DNA from: a virus | Reading direction: 5' to 3' (one strand) | Length of the DNA: 35,810 bases | Virus record (IMG/VR): IMGVR_UViG_3300023242_000019 | Span: 1 to 35,810 of that record | Shown here: piece after piece, positions 17,170-24,212 of the stretch | Layout: each line of letters begins with the position of its first letter | How positions within the stretch are numbered: the stretch's first letter is position 1 | Position numbers and translations under genes: made by a program | The notes under the pieces: model-generated | What the model was told of the DNA's origin: nothing | The model's input: only the letters and a program-made list of their open reading frames with translations | Database searches by the model: none

Positions 17170-20100
17170 TTAAACGGCCTCCAATGCTGTTAGTCGGGCT
17201 TCCATAAGGCCGATTGTGGTTAACGCCTCTTGCAAGGCTGCTGTGAGTAGTGGCACTAGTTTGGATTTATCAATCCCCTGCATGTCTGGGACGGATCGTG
17301 TTCCCATGACGGCTTCGTCTGTCTCGGTTGCAGGTGTGACCTCGTATTCCTCATCACGCATGGCGTCTTTGGTGCCAGTTGCACACTCTGGAACGACTGC
17401 CTGTGCTTCGTGCGCAATGAAGCCATCGACACGGCTGTCGTCTACAATCCAAGCGAAGTTAACTGGCTTCAATGCCATGACACGTTCTGTTGCGCCTGAC
17501 ATTGGAATAACGTCTTTTTTGAGGCGGTAATCTGAGCTTTCGTTGTAGGCTGTGGCAGAACCTGTGACTGAGATGGAGCCCACGATGTTTCCAGCATAGT
17601 AGAACTGCGCAACAGGACCAGTCGATGTATGTCGTCCTACGTTTAAGGCAGCGGCCTCGCCTACAACCGAAGAGTACCGTCCGTCTGAACGGATAGATAT
17701 ACCACTACCGCTAGTATTGTTAGATGGGAATGTGTCTGAGGGGTCACCCACAAGCAAATTGCCGCCAGTGTCGAGGGTAGCAGCAACAGCACCATTTATG
17801 CCAAACTGGATGGGGGCATCGGCGGTTGTGCCGATCAGCATGTCGTTGGGGGTGGTCCCTGTGTAGGTTCCGCCGACACCATCCTCCCCAGCAGCATTAA
17901 CGAAAGAGATAACAGCGTTGTCATCTGTGCCATCTACGCCAAAGGTAATACCAGCGCCGCCCGGCTCGCCAACAGTATTATCTCGGTCACCATTGAGATC
18001 AAGAACAGCATACCCATTAGAGTGAACAGATAGCTTACGTGTGTCTGTTGAGGTTGTGCCTGTATCCGATAGGATAACATCACCGACAACATCGAGCTTC
18101 TCTGTGGGGCTATTCGTGCCAATCCCGACATTACCTGCGCTGTCGATGCGCATGGCTTCATTGACGAGCTTTGTATCGGTACTTGCGTCACCATACCTAA
18201 ACTGCAAATCGTTATTATCGAGAAAGAACTGCCAATCCGTAGCCGATGAAGAAAAATCTTCAAGCACGATATTAGGACGGAACTGTGAGATTAACGCATT
18301 AAAATCATCACTAGCACCTCCTGACGGTTGCAGATGTAAAAGCGCACGAGGGCTGGTCGTCCCAATCCCCAACGACTCAGCACTCGCATCCCAGAATAAC
18401 CTTGGCGTGCTGCCTGTGTCCTCGTAGAAGCTGATGTCGCCGTTGTTCTGGATGCGCATGCGTTCTGTGCCGCCCGTGGAAGCTGCCACCGTATCAGCCG
18501 CCGGAAACCACACGCCTGTGTTTAGATCGCCTGTGTTTGTAATACTGGGAGTTGATGCCGACCCATCTGCAAACGTACCTACGCCAGCCGTAGCAAACCC
18601 ACCGTTAAACACAGCCGCAGCCGTGGTGGTCAGGACGCCTGTTACTAGGGCAGTCGTTGCCATGTTCACAGCACCATCAATGTCCACAACGTCTAGGTTG
18701 GTTGTACCGTCTACGTCTAGGTCACCATTGAAGTCTACATTACCTGCAACAGCAAGTGTTGTAGCCATATCAACAGCGCCATCAATGTCTACAGCATCAA
18801 GGTTAGTAGTACCATCAACGTCTAGGTCAGTGCCAACAAACAGTTTCTTAGCTATACCAACACCGCCGTCAACAATTAAAGCACCTGAAGTTGAGCTAGT
18901 TGAGTCAGTAGTCAGATTTAGGTTAACAGCACCGCTTGTATCAAGAGTTGTTACAGACGCAGTAGCAGCAGCGCCAGACCCAAGAATACCGTCTAGTGTA
19001 CCAGTAAATCCAGTAGCTGTTATTTGGTCAGTTGCAGTAACACCATCAACAAACAAGTTAGCCCAACGAACACTGGTTGTACCAAGATCATCAGTGCTGT
19101 CTGTGTCTGAAACAATGTTTGAGCCACTTGTAATACCACCCGTTGCTACCTGCGCAGCCGTGGTGGTCAGGACGCCTGTCACTAGGGCAGTCGTTGCCAT
19201 GTTCACAGCACCATCAATGTCCACAATGTCTAGGTTGGTTGTACCGTCTACATCTATGTCACCAGAGATGTCTAATGAAGCAAAGACAGAGGTGCCTGTT
19301 GCTGTAACGGTGCCAGTGATGTCTACGCCTGTGGCGTTTACGTTTAACCGCTGTGTGCCAGCGACTGTCAAACCAACTTCGTCTGCCGCAGGGAAATACA
19401 AGCCTGTGTTAAGGTCGCCTGTTGTGGTTAAAGACGGTAGTAAATTAGTCCCGTTATCCATTGAGATAACATCATCTACACTAACAACTATATCAGTCCC
19501 ACCAGTCGTGTTGCCCTGTGCTAGAACCTCGGCAAGAGTGTCGAAAGAGCCGACCTGCGCGTCAACATACGCCTTAATAGACTGTTGTGTGGACAAGGCT
19601 GTCGCGCTGTCGGAAGCCATGTTGTCTTCGTCGAGGATATTGGTAACAGACACCGCGCCTGTTCCAGAAAGATTGTCAAACTCAACCGTACCTGCGTCAA
19701 CCGTACCTGTTACGGTCACGTCTCCACCGACTGTTACATTTCCAACTACATTTAACGCATCAAAATGAGCATTGTTAAACACGTTAGCCGCTACCGCTCC
19801 GGCTCCCGCGCCGTCGAAGTAAACAACCGCAGTAGTGCCAGCGGGTACTTCGTAGTCATTGGAAGCGTTATAAGTGCCTTGAAAAAGGATTATGCTGCGA
19901 GAGCCAGACAAGCTGTTGCGCACATAAATGATCTTCTCAGAGTCATTTGGCGTCAACTGAACGTATGCTGTAGCGCCTAAATCAGTGCCGTCTGTAAATG
20001 TAATCATGCGATTACGGCCATTTGAGGCTGAACCGTCACTAACCGGAAGGTTGTTCGGTGAGCCGGAGTTTCCCGCGCCAGCAAGTGCAATAGACACCTG

Positions 20101-20220
20101 ACCGTCGAGCGCGGTATCTACCAGTTCAAAGTTTGTGTTAGTGGTCTCGCCCCATGTACCGGACTGTTCGCCAGTGCCGATGAGTTCGATCCCGTTATTC
20201 AGGGTGTATGTACTAGGCAT
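17170..20220 (-). CDS. Tail fibre/spike with self-cleaving S74 intramolecular chaperone (1016 aa)
   Basis: Host-recognition protein, presumably a trimer. Residues 1-190 are an N-terminal virion-binding region (MPSTYTLNNGIELIGTGEQS...). 190-600 is beta-rich with near-copies of DVDGTTNLDxVDIDGAVxMA at ~323-343, 467-487 and 502-522. 600-890 is a further beta region with LGIGTTSPRALLHL and VGIGTNSPTEKLDV signatures common in fibre shafts. The last ~122 residues are a Peptidase_S74 chaperone: SSDYRLKKDV at 895-904 supplies the Ser896/Lys901 pair with the spacing known from endosialidases. The C-terminal helix (LVPLLTAALQEALTTIGLME) then ends the chain. Cleavage before Ser896 would release the chaperone after trimer folding. 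Confidence 0.9.
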   Translation of the reverse strand: MPSTYTLNNGIELIGTGEQSGTWGETTNTNFELVDTALDGQVSIALAGAGNSGSPNNLPVSDGSASNGRNRMITFTDGTDLGATAYVQLTPNDSEKIIYVRNSLSGSRSIILFQGTYNASNDYEVPAGTTAVVYFDGAGAGAVAANVFNNAHFDALNVVGNVTVGGDVTVTGTVDAGTVEFDNLSGTGAVSVTNILDEDNMASDSATALSTQQSIKAYVDAQVGSFDTLAEVLAQGNTTGGTDIVVSVDDVISMDNGTNLLPSLTTTGDLNTGLYFPAADEVGLTVAGTQRLNVNATGVDITGTVTATGTSVFASLDISGDIDVDGTTNLDIVDIDGAVNMATTALVTGVLTTTAAQVATGGITSGSNIVSDTDSTDDLGTTSVRWANLFVDGVTATDQITATGFTGTLDGILGSGAAATASVTTLDTSGAVNLNLTTDSTSSTSGALIVDGGVGIAKKLFVGTDLDVDGTTNLDAVDIDGAVDMATTLAVAGNVDFNGDLDVDGTTNLDVVDIDGAVNMATTALVTGVLTTTAAAVFNGGFATAGVGTFADGSASTPSITNTGDLNTGVWFPAADTVAASTGGTERMRIQNNGDISFYEDTGSTPRLFWDASAESLGIGTTSPRALLHLQPSGGASDDFNALISQFRPNIVLEDFSSSATDWQFFLDNNDLQFRYGDASTDTKLVNEAMRIDSAGNVGIGTNSPTEKLDVVGDVILSDTGTTSTDTRKLSVHSNGYAVLDLNGDRDNTVGEPGGAGITFGVDGTDDNAVISFVNAAGEDGVGGTYTGTTPNDMLIGTTADAPIQFGINGAVAATLDTGGNLLVGDPSDTFPSNNTSGSGISIRSDGRYSSVVGEAAALNVGRHTSTGPVAQFYYAGNIVGSISVTGSATAYNESSDYRLKKDVIPMSGATERVMALKPVNFAWIVDDSRVDGFIAHEAQAVVPECATGTKDAMRDEEYEVTPATETDEAVMGTRSVPDMQGIDKSKLVPLLTAALQEALTTIGLMEARLTALEAV
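18617..18725. repeat. Direct repeat copy A inside tail fibre gene (partner 19154-19262)
   Basis: Matches 19,154-19,262 over 109 bases with about four mismatches, offset 537 bases. It encodes the DVDGTTNLD...MATTALVTGVLTTTAA section. High nucleotide identity implies recent duplication or gene conversion within the shaft, and makes length variation by recombination likely. Confidence 0.85.
19154..19262. repeat. Direct repeat copy B inside tail fibre gene (partner 18617-18725)
   Basis: Second copy of the 109-base shaft repeat. A third, more diverged protein-level copy lies between the two (around 18,760-18,826). Confidence 0.85.
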
Positions 20221-20229
20221 GTTTCGATC

Positions 20230-21399
20230 CTATGCTGCTATGTCATCCCAGCTTGGGTTTTGAGACGGTGTTTCGTCATTCCAAGCAGGGGTGGAAGATG
20301 GTGTTATGGGAGTATAGCCCGGATTTTGATCTGGATCAACTTTGTTCCAGACAGGGCTTTGAGAAGGCGTTAACGGAGAGTATCCGGGGTCTTGATCGGG
20401 GATTATTCCGCCCCAAACAAGAACAGGGCCAACTTGGCCCGTAGCAGTGACGCCTGTTACAAGAACGTCCGCATTTGCGTTGGCATCGACTTGGCCGACT
20501 TGGCCTGTGCCTTCAACGCCTGTTACAAGAACGTCAACGGTGACAAAAATGCCGACTTCTACTTCACCGACAGAGCCGGCGGCTTCTAGTCCAGTAGGAT
20601 TAACATCGGCATTAGCGGTAACGGCAACAGAGCCAACTGATCCGGCGGCTTCAAGGCCCGTAACAGGCGCTAGGGCATCAGCTTCAACAACTACTGTGCC
20701 AACCTGACCCGTACCGGCAATTCCAGAGGCGGGAACAACTGCGGTGCCCGTTACGGTTACAGTGCCAAGACCACCCGTACCAGAAACACCTGTGACCGTA
20801 ACATCCGCGTTGGCCTGCACAACCACGCTACCTACTGCGGATGAACCGGACAATCCCGTTACAGAAACATTAGCGTCTGCAACAATTACAACAGAGCCAA
20901 CTTCCCCATTAGCTGCAACGCCATCAGGTAAGACATTGGCACCCGCAATCACTGCGACAGAACCTACTGCGCCAAGGGCCTCAACCCCGGTGGGGTTAAC
21001 ATTAGCGTCTGCGACAACAGTTACGCCACCAACAGAGCCTGTGGCCGCAAGGCCAGTAACTGATGTATTTGAGTCCGCCGTAACGACTACAGAGCCTACA
21101 TTGCCAGTGCCAGCCACCCCAGTAGGGGTAACAACAGCCTCCGCGGTGATTGTGACCGAACCCGGAGAGCCTACAGCCTCCGATCCTGTAACATTCACGT
21201 TTGCCTCTGCGACAACAGTTACGCCACCAACAGAGCCTGTGGCTTGCAGCCCAGTCACAGGAACATTGGCCTCTGCAACGATTGTTACAGGGCCAATCTG
21301 TCCGGCTGCACCCGCGTTCGTAATAGAGTCTTCGCCAAAGGCGAGTTGACCCCACGTCCCCCGGCCCCAGCCGGAAAAGGGGACGATAACGTCAGTCAT
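20230..21399 (-). CDS. Fibre-like protein of about fourteen 22-residue beta repeats (389 aa)
   Basis: The N-terminus MTDVIVPFSGWGRGTWGQLA carries a WG motif also seen in the tail hub protein. Residues ~27-331 are tandem units of consensus (V/L)xATGSVGxVTVxAxANVxVTG, 22 residues each (one of 24). The regular apolar alternation predicts two short strands per unit, as in beta-solenoid or filamentous fibre shafts. Residues 332-389 are a second, Pro/Trp repeat (DPDQNPGYTPITPSSTPAWN and relatives). No chaperone or enzyme domain is seen. It sits between the 144-aa structural gene and the S74 fibre, so a fibre or head-tail decoration is likely. Two small proteins elsewhere end in a single copy of the unit. 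Confidence 0.75.
   Translation of the reverse strand: MTDVIVPFSGWGRGTWGQLAFGEDSITNAGAAGQIGPVTIVAEANVPVTGLQATGSVGGVTVVAEANVNVTGSEAVGSPGSVTITAEAVVTPTGVAGTGNVGSVVVTADSNTSVTGLAATGSVGGVTVVADANVNPTGVEALGAVGSVAVIAGANVLPDGVAANGEVGSVVIVADANVSVTGLSGSSAVGSVVVQANADVTVTGVSGTGGLGTVTVTGTAVVPASGIAGTGQVGTVVVEADALAPVTGLEAAGSVGSVAVTANADVNPTGLEAAGSVGEVEVGIFVTVDVLVTGVEGTGQVGQVDANANADVLVTGVTATGQVGPVLVWGGIIPDQDPGYSPLTPSQSPVWNKVDPDQNPGYTPITPSSTPAWNDETPSQNPSWDDIAA
20407..21321. repeat. Tandem 66-base coding repeats, about 14 units
   Basis: DNA counterpart of the 22-residue units in the 389-aa protein. Copies are diverged at third positions but keep the GCxGGxACxGGxxxxGTxGG-like core. The repeat also opens long antisense frames with no other support. 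Confidence 0.8.
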
Positions 21400-21833
21400 T
21401 AGGCTATTCGAAGGATCGCGTTAGAAGCATCCGCTGTTGGGAATACGACAGTAAAGTCACCACTCGTAGATGTCTTGTCTGAACCAAAGTCCAAAATAAC
21501 CACCGCTGGATCACCCGCCGCTGATTCATTGTAGATCAGCGCACCACGGGCCGTAATCGTTGAAGACGCCCATGTTGTGTCTGCAAAATCAGTGAAAGCC
21601 GTAGTTCCAGAGCTTGTTGGATCAATCCGCGTTAGCGTATTGCCGCCAGCTACATAACCTGTCCCTGTTATTTCGTTAGAGGTGGTATAGGCAGCAGTTG
21701 CCGCCGTAAAGGACGCGTTGTTGTCATACAAAGCAATCTTAAAGGTGTCTCCACCGCTTAATAGAAAGTTATGCACGGCCTCAAGAATCTCTTTCTTAAA
21801 GCTCGTACACATGAAGTTACCTGTAAAGGCCAT
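21399..21833 (-). CDS. Conserved virion structural protein (144 aa)
   Basis: MAFTGNFMCTSFKKEILEAV begins a helix; then FKIALYDNNASFTAATAAYT, the beta region TARGALIYNESAAGDPAVVI, and a DFTVVFPTADASNAILRIA end. This type is very common in phage structural clusters, usually near connector and fibre genes, and is often detected in virions, but no precise role is established to my knowledge. Its first 143 coding bases are nearly identical to the start of the preceding 120-aa gene. The start has AAGGAG with normal spacing. Confidence 0.8.
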   Translation of the reverse strand: MAFTGNFMCTSFKKEILEAVHNFLLSGGDTFKIALYDNNASFTAATAAYTTSNEITGTGYVAGGNTLTRIDPTSSGTTAFTDFADTTWASSTITARGALIYNESAAGDPAVVILDFGSDKTSTSGDFTVVFPTADASNAILRIA

Positions 21834-21834
21834 G
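21692..21834. repeat. 143-bp direct repeat, copy 1 (start of 144-aa gene)
   Basis: Aligns to 22,103-22,245 with four mismatches, offset 411 bases. One mismatch changes Ile to Leu (EILEA/ELLEA). Homology ends abruptly at codon 47 on the coding side. Confidence 0.95.
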
Positions 21835-21881
21835 TCACAATCTCCTTATAAGTTTGACATTTGTTCGGTTTAAGTCGCCTA

Positions 21882-22244
21882 TCATGTCTTTTCTCGCAGA
21901 ATAAGACCTGTTCGATAAGCGTCAGTGACCTCTTGTGATTCACCGAAGTTTTTGACGCGAGAAAGCGCCTCAGTGAACCTCTGAGTGTAGTTTTGAACTA
22001 GATCGGCCTCACCCTTCATGAAGGTATAAGCCTCAATCAGAGAGCCGTACAGCATGGACACAGAAGCATTAGTGCTCAACCATGTGGTTCCGTCCTCAGC
22101 GCCAGCAGTTGCCGCCGTAAAGGACGCGTTGTTGTCATACAAAGCAATCTTAAAGGTGTCTCCACCGCTTAATAGAAAGTTATGCACGGCCTCAAGAAGC
22201 TCTTTCTTGAAGCTCGTACACATGAAATTTCCTGTAAAGGCCAT
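21882..22244 (-). CDS. Chimeric gene: start of 144-aa protein fused to C-terminus of connector-like protein (120 aa)
   Basis: Residues 1-47 (MAFTGNFMCTSFKKELLEAV ... SFTAATA) equal the N-terminus of the 144-aa protein. Residues 46-120 (TAGAEDGTTWLSTNASVSML ...) align end to end with residues 142-216 of the 216-aa connector-like protein next door, by my hand count 49 of 75 identical. The join is in frame at a shared Thr-Ala. The N-terminal part is nearly identical at DNA level, but the C-terminal part is clearly diverged, so this is not a simple tandem copy. It looks like a crossover product between two related phage genomes. Whether the protein has a function is unknown; the frame is intact and has its own AAGGAG site. 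Confidence 0.85.
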   Translation of the reverse strand: MAFTGNFMCTSFKKELLEAVHNFLLSGGDTFKIALYDNNASFTAATAGAEDGTTWLSTNASVSMLYGSLIEAYTFMKGEADLVQNYTQRFTEALSRVKNFGESQEVTDAYRTGLILREKT

Positions 22245-22245
22245 G
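22103..22245. repeat. 143-bp direct repeat, copy 2 (start of chimeric gene)
   Basis: Partner of 21,692-21,834. The upstream ribosome-site region (AAGGAGA) is also similar. Confidence 0.95.
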
Positions 22246-22278
22246 CCTAAGTCTCCTTATCGTTTACAAGTTCAAGTT

Positions 22279-22929
22279 TCATTGTTTCGGCCTAATTAAC
22301 ATACCAGTCCGATATTCATCTGTTACTTCTTTACTTTCGCCAAGCATTTTCATGCCAGATACGGCTTCGGCAAATCTTTTTTCGTACATAGCCATCATAT
22401 CAGCCTCACCCTTCATAAAGATGTAAGCTTCCATCAAGCTGCCGTACAACAAAGCTATTTCCGCGTTTTCACTAAGCCACGTGGTCCCATCTTCCGCGCC
22501 AGCCGTCAAACTAGCAGGCCGGTAAAAGTAATGTAGTTCTACGGCCGAAGAAGCGTCTGGGGTAGGGCCCAAAACAAAGTTATCTACGTCAAAAACAGCA
22601 TAATAACGAGGGCTGCCCGTCGTCGTCGCGTCCGGATTAAAAGATTGGACAAAATCCACGTCTTTAAAGTCCAAAAACACATGGTCTCCGCTCGCATCTA
22701 TAAAAGAAAGCGAAAAAGAAGCCAAATAATCACTAGGACAAGCCAAATATTTGTTAGAAGCGGACATTGATCCGCTCACATTCTTTTTAAACAGGCTTAA
22801 TTGAACGTTTTTAAGAATCCGTTCTTCCGCCTGCGTGATAAAAAGAGGCAAATTGTTGACGAAAGTGGTTTCTTCGTTCTCAGTATAGTCCTGAATAGCC
22901 TGTTTTAATTGTGCATATGTAAAGCTCAT
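22279..22929 (-). CDS. Head-tail connector/tail tubular A-like protein (216 aa)
   Basis: MSFTYAQLKQAIQDYTENEE ... FVNNLPLFITQAEERILKNV is the helical start typical of the T7 gp11/stopper-like adaptors of podoviruses. LACPSDYLASFSLSFI and GSPRYYAVFDVDNFVLGPTP form the beta core. The C-terminal helices (LYGSLMEAYIFMKGEADMMA, then YRTGMLIRPK) close the fold. Such proteins form the dodecameric ring between portal and nozzle. ATG overlaps the previous stop by four bases (ATGA). The C-terminal third recurs, diverged, in the chimeric gene downstream. Confidence 0.75.
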   Translation of the reverse strand: MSFTYAQLKQAIQDYTENEETTFVNNLPLFITQAEERILKNVQLSLFKKNVSGSMSASNKYLACPSDYLASFSLSFIDASGDHVFLDFKDVDFVQSFNPDATTTGSPRYYAVFDVDNFVLGPTPDASSAVELHYFYRPASLTAGAEDGTTWLSENAEIALLYGSLMEAYIFMKGEADMMAMYEKRFAEAVSGMKMLGESKEVTDEYRTGMLIRPKQ

Positions 22930-23228
22930 GTCACCACCGTCACTGATCCAACCTGTCCAAAGCCCGTTGCGGGCCGGAGGGCGGGGTTTTCTACCAAAGG
23001 CACACCAACATAAACGTCCATGGGCTCTACCCGGTCAGGGCGAGCGTTCTGTAACGCTTCGGGGTCTGAAACTTTACGAAAAGGCCCTAATTGGGGCTGT
23101 TTAGGCTCAAATTCGTCCGGGCCAACTAGCAACCCGTTCCATTCTTTGCGCATAAGTCGATACCGATACCGTTGCCCGGATCGGTCCGATATAGCCCATG
23201 AATTTTTACCGGATGCAAACTTAGACAT
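22926..23228 (-). CDS. Small structural protein with C-terminal ATG-x-GQVGSVTV tag (100 aa)
   Basis: MSKFASGKNSWAISDRSGQR starts a basic domain (YRYRLMRKEWNGLLVGPDEF) of a type common between connector genes of marine phages, often with a Pro-rich middle. The last 15 residues, PATGFGQVGSVTVVT, match the repeat unit of the 389-aa protein and the tail of the 98-aa protein. The start is in a TAATG overlap with the gp4-like gene and the stop in an ATGA overlap with the next, so it sits between the two connector genes. A minor head-tail junction protein is a reasonable inference. Confidence 0.75.
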   Translation of the reverse strand: MSKFASGKNSWAISDRSGQRYRYRLMRKEWNGLLVGPDEFEPKQPQLGPFRKVSDPEALQNARPDRVEPMDVYVGVPLVENPALRPATGFGQVGSVTVVT

Positions 23229-23896
23229 TAGCCCACCCTGTAATATTGATAATTAGGAACGACGTTAAACGACGAACGATCCCGATCTTCTGTGGCTGCG
23301 CGGTCAAACTCTTCTTCATATACTGCTTTCAGCATTTGAACACGGTTAGGAGCCCGCTTTAAAGCGATATAATAAGCCAATCCCGCCGCCAAACACGGAT
23401 AAAACCTAAACGGAAGGTCCATGGTGTTGGTGTATATGTCCGCATCATCCATACGGGTCAAAGCGTCATAATACACAACATCCGTGGCATTGTCCGGAAC
23501 AGGCCACAAGTTTAAAACCGGCGTAACTTGCCGGTCTAAGAAAAACTGATTTACGCGGCCTTGAGTAGCTTTGTTTGGGATTGTAAGAAACCCATCACGG
23601 CTTAGACGGTCCAAAGAATAATCTGTCCCGTCGCGTTGAACAATGACAGACAATACGTCAATAACGTCATTGCCTAGTTCATAAGAACCATCACCAACAA
23701 CCATTGCTACGGTCCGCTGCTTAATGGTCCATTGGTTCAAACCACGGTTAGCCCAATCCGCAAGCATAAGATTTAACGACCTTTTGGCCGTCTTTAGGTC
23801 ATAACCGGTTCGTACCTCTAAGCCGCAACGCTCAAAAGCTTCTTCAACGTACTCAGCTACGTCTAAATCAAAATCTTTGCTATTAGAGGTAGTCAT
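23228..23896 (-). CDS. P22 gp4-like head-tail adaptor (222 aa)
   Basis: The chain opens with a helix (DLDVAEYVEEAFERCGLEVR), then LKTAKRSLNLMLADWANRGL and LNQWTIKQRTVAMVVGDGSY, a pattern shared with P22 tail accessory factor gp4-type adaptors that bind the bottom of the portal. The second half has a beta section (TPVLNLWPVPDNATDVVYYD) and a last helix (PCLAAGLAYYIALKRAPNRV). The length is in the family range. The connector assignment fits the neighbouring stopper-like gene. It begins in a TAATG overlap with the 53-aa gene. Confidence 0.7.
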   Translation of the reverse strand: MTTSNSKDFDLDVAEYVEEAFERCGLEVRTGYDLKTAKRSLNLMLADWANRGLNQWTIKQRTVAMVVGDGSYELGNDVIDVLSVIVQRDGTDYSLDRLSRDGFLTIPNKATQGRVNQFFLDRQVTPVLNLWPVPDNATDVVYYDALTRMDDADIYTNTMDLPFRFYPCLAAGLAYYIALKRAPNRVQMLKAVYEEEFDRAATEDRDRSSFNVVPNYQYYRVG

Positions 23897-24057
23897 TACC
23901 GTTTCCTATTCGTCTTTGCGGTTTTAGCCGACAGCTTGAACGCTTTTGCCGTTGGAGCGCCCTTTGCGCCGGGTTTTCGCATCTTCTCGCCCGAACCCGC
24001 AGCAATGCGGGTTCGTTTAGCTTGAATGTTCGAGTATAAACCGGGCTTCTTTCCCAT
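23896..24057 (-). CDS. Small basic protein (53 aa)
   Basis: Encodes MGKKPGLYSNIQAKRTRIAA followed by GSGEKMRKPGAKGAPTAKAF and a Lys-rich end (TAKTNRKR). It starts in a TGATG overlap with the upstream mini-gene and stops in a TAATG overlap with the adaptor gene, so it fits the gene string exactly despite its size. The GSGEKMRKPGxKGAPTAxAF phrase is one I recognise as recurrent in marine phage genomes. It is highly basic and probably binds nucleic acid or acidic head proteins. Function is unknown. Confidence 0.8.
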   Translation of the reverse strand: MGKKPGLYSNIQAKRTRIAAGSGEKMRKPGAKGAPTAKAFKLSAKTAKTNRKR

Positions 24058-24212
24058 CAGGCATTCCTTACTACACAGCTTTTGTTGCCGACTTTACCGC
24101 CGCTGCCAAATTTCTTGACCATACCGCCGCCACGCATTTTCTTAACCATGCCGCCACCGCGCATCTTTTTAACCATGCCGCCGCCACGCATTTTCTTAGG
24201 TTTCATCGCCAT
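24057..24212 (-). CDS. Lys/Gly repeat mini-protein, MVKKMRGGG repeats (51 aa)
   Basis: From ATG at 24,212 (a second ATG two codons on is possible) the protein is MAMKPKK followed by MRGGG, two full MVKKMRGGG units and a degenerate MVKKFGSGG, then KVGNKSCVVRNA. GGGGG eight bases upstream serves as ribosome site. The gene overlaps the end of the 194-aa gene by 17 bases and the next start by one. The unit's M/F-x-x-G-G-x-V core is the motif found at the ends of several large virion proteins here, so this protein resembles a free-standing array of it. Strongly basic; function unknown. Confidence 0.75.
   Translation of the reverse strand: MAMKPKKMRGGGMVKKMRGGGMVKKMRGGGMVKKFGSGGKVGNKSCVVRNA
24096..24200. 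repeat. 27-bp tandem repeats in the mini-gene
   Basis: Two complete 27-base units (24,123-24,149 and 24,150-24,176) with partial copies on each side. Unit borders coincide with codons, giving nine residues each. Confidence 0.9.

Noticed and set aside
18434-19768. 444-aa open frame on the plus strand inside the tail fibre gene
   Set aside because: It is antisense to the repeat-rich fibre, has a Ser/Thr/Val/Pro composition dictated by the opposite strand, and no ribosome site or neighbours on that strand.
20744-21349. 201-aa plus-strand open frame with TVTVP repeats
   Set aside because: It is produced by the 66-bp repeats of the minus-strand fibre-like gene; no start signal.
21758-21943. 61-aa frame between the chimeric gene and the 144-aa gene
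   Set aside because: Overlaps both in another frame, basic and Cys-rich by chance, no ribosome site.
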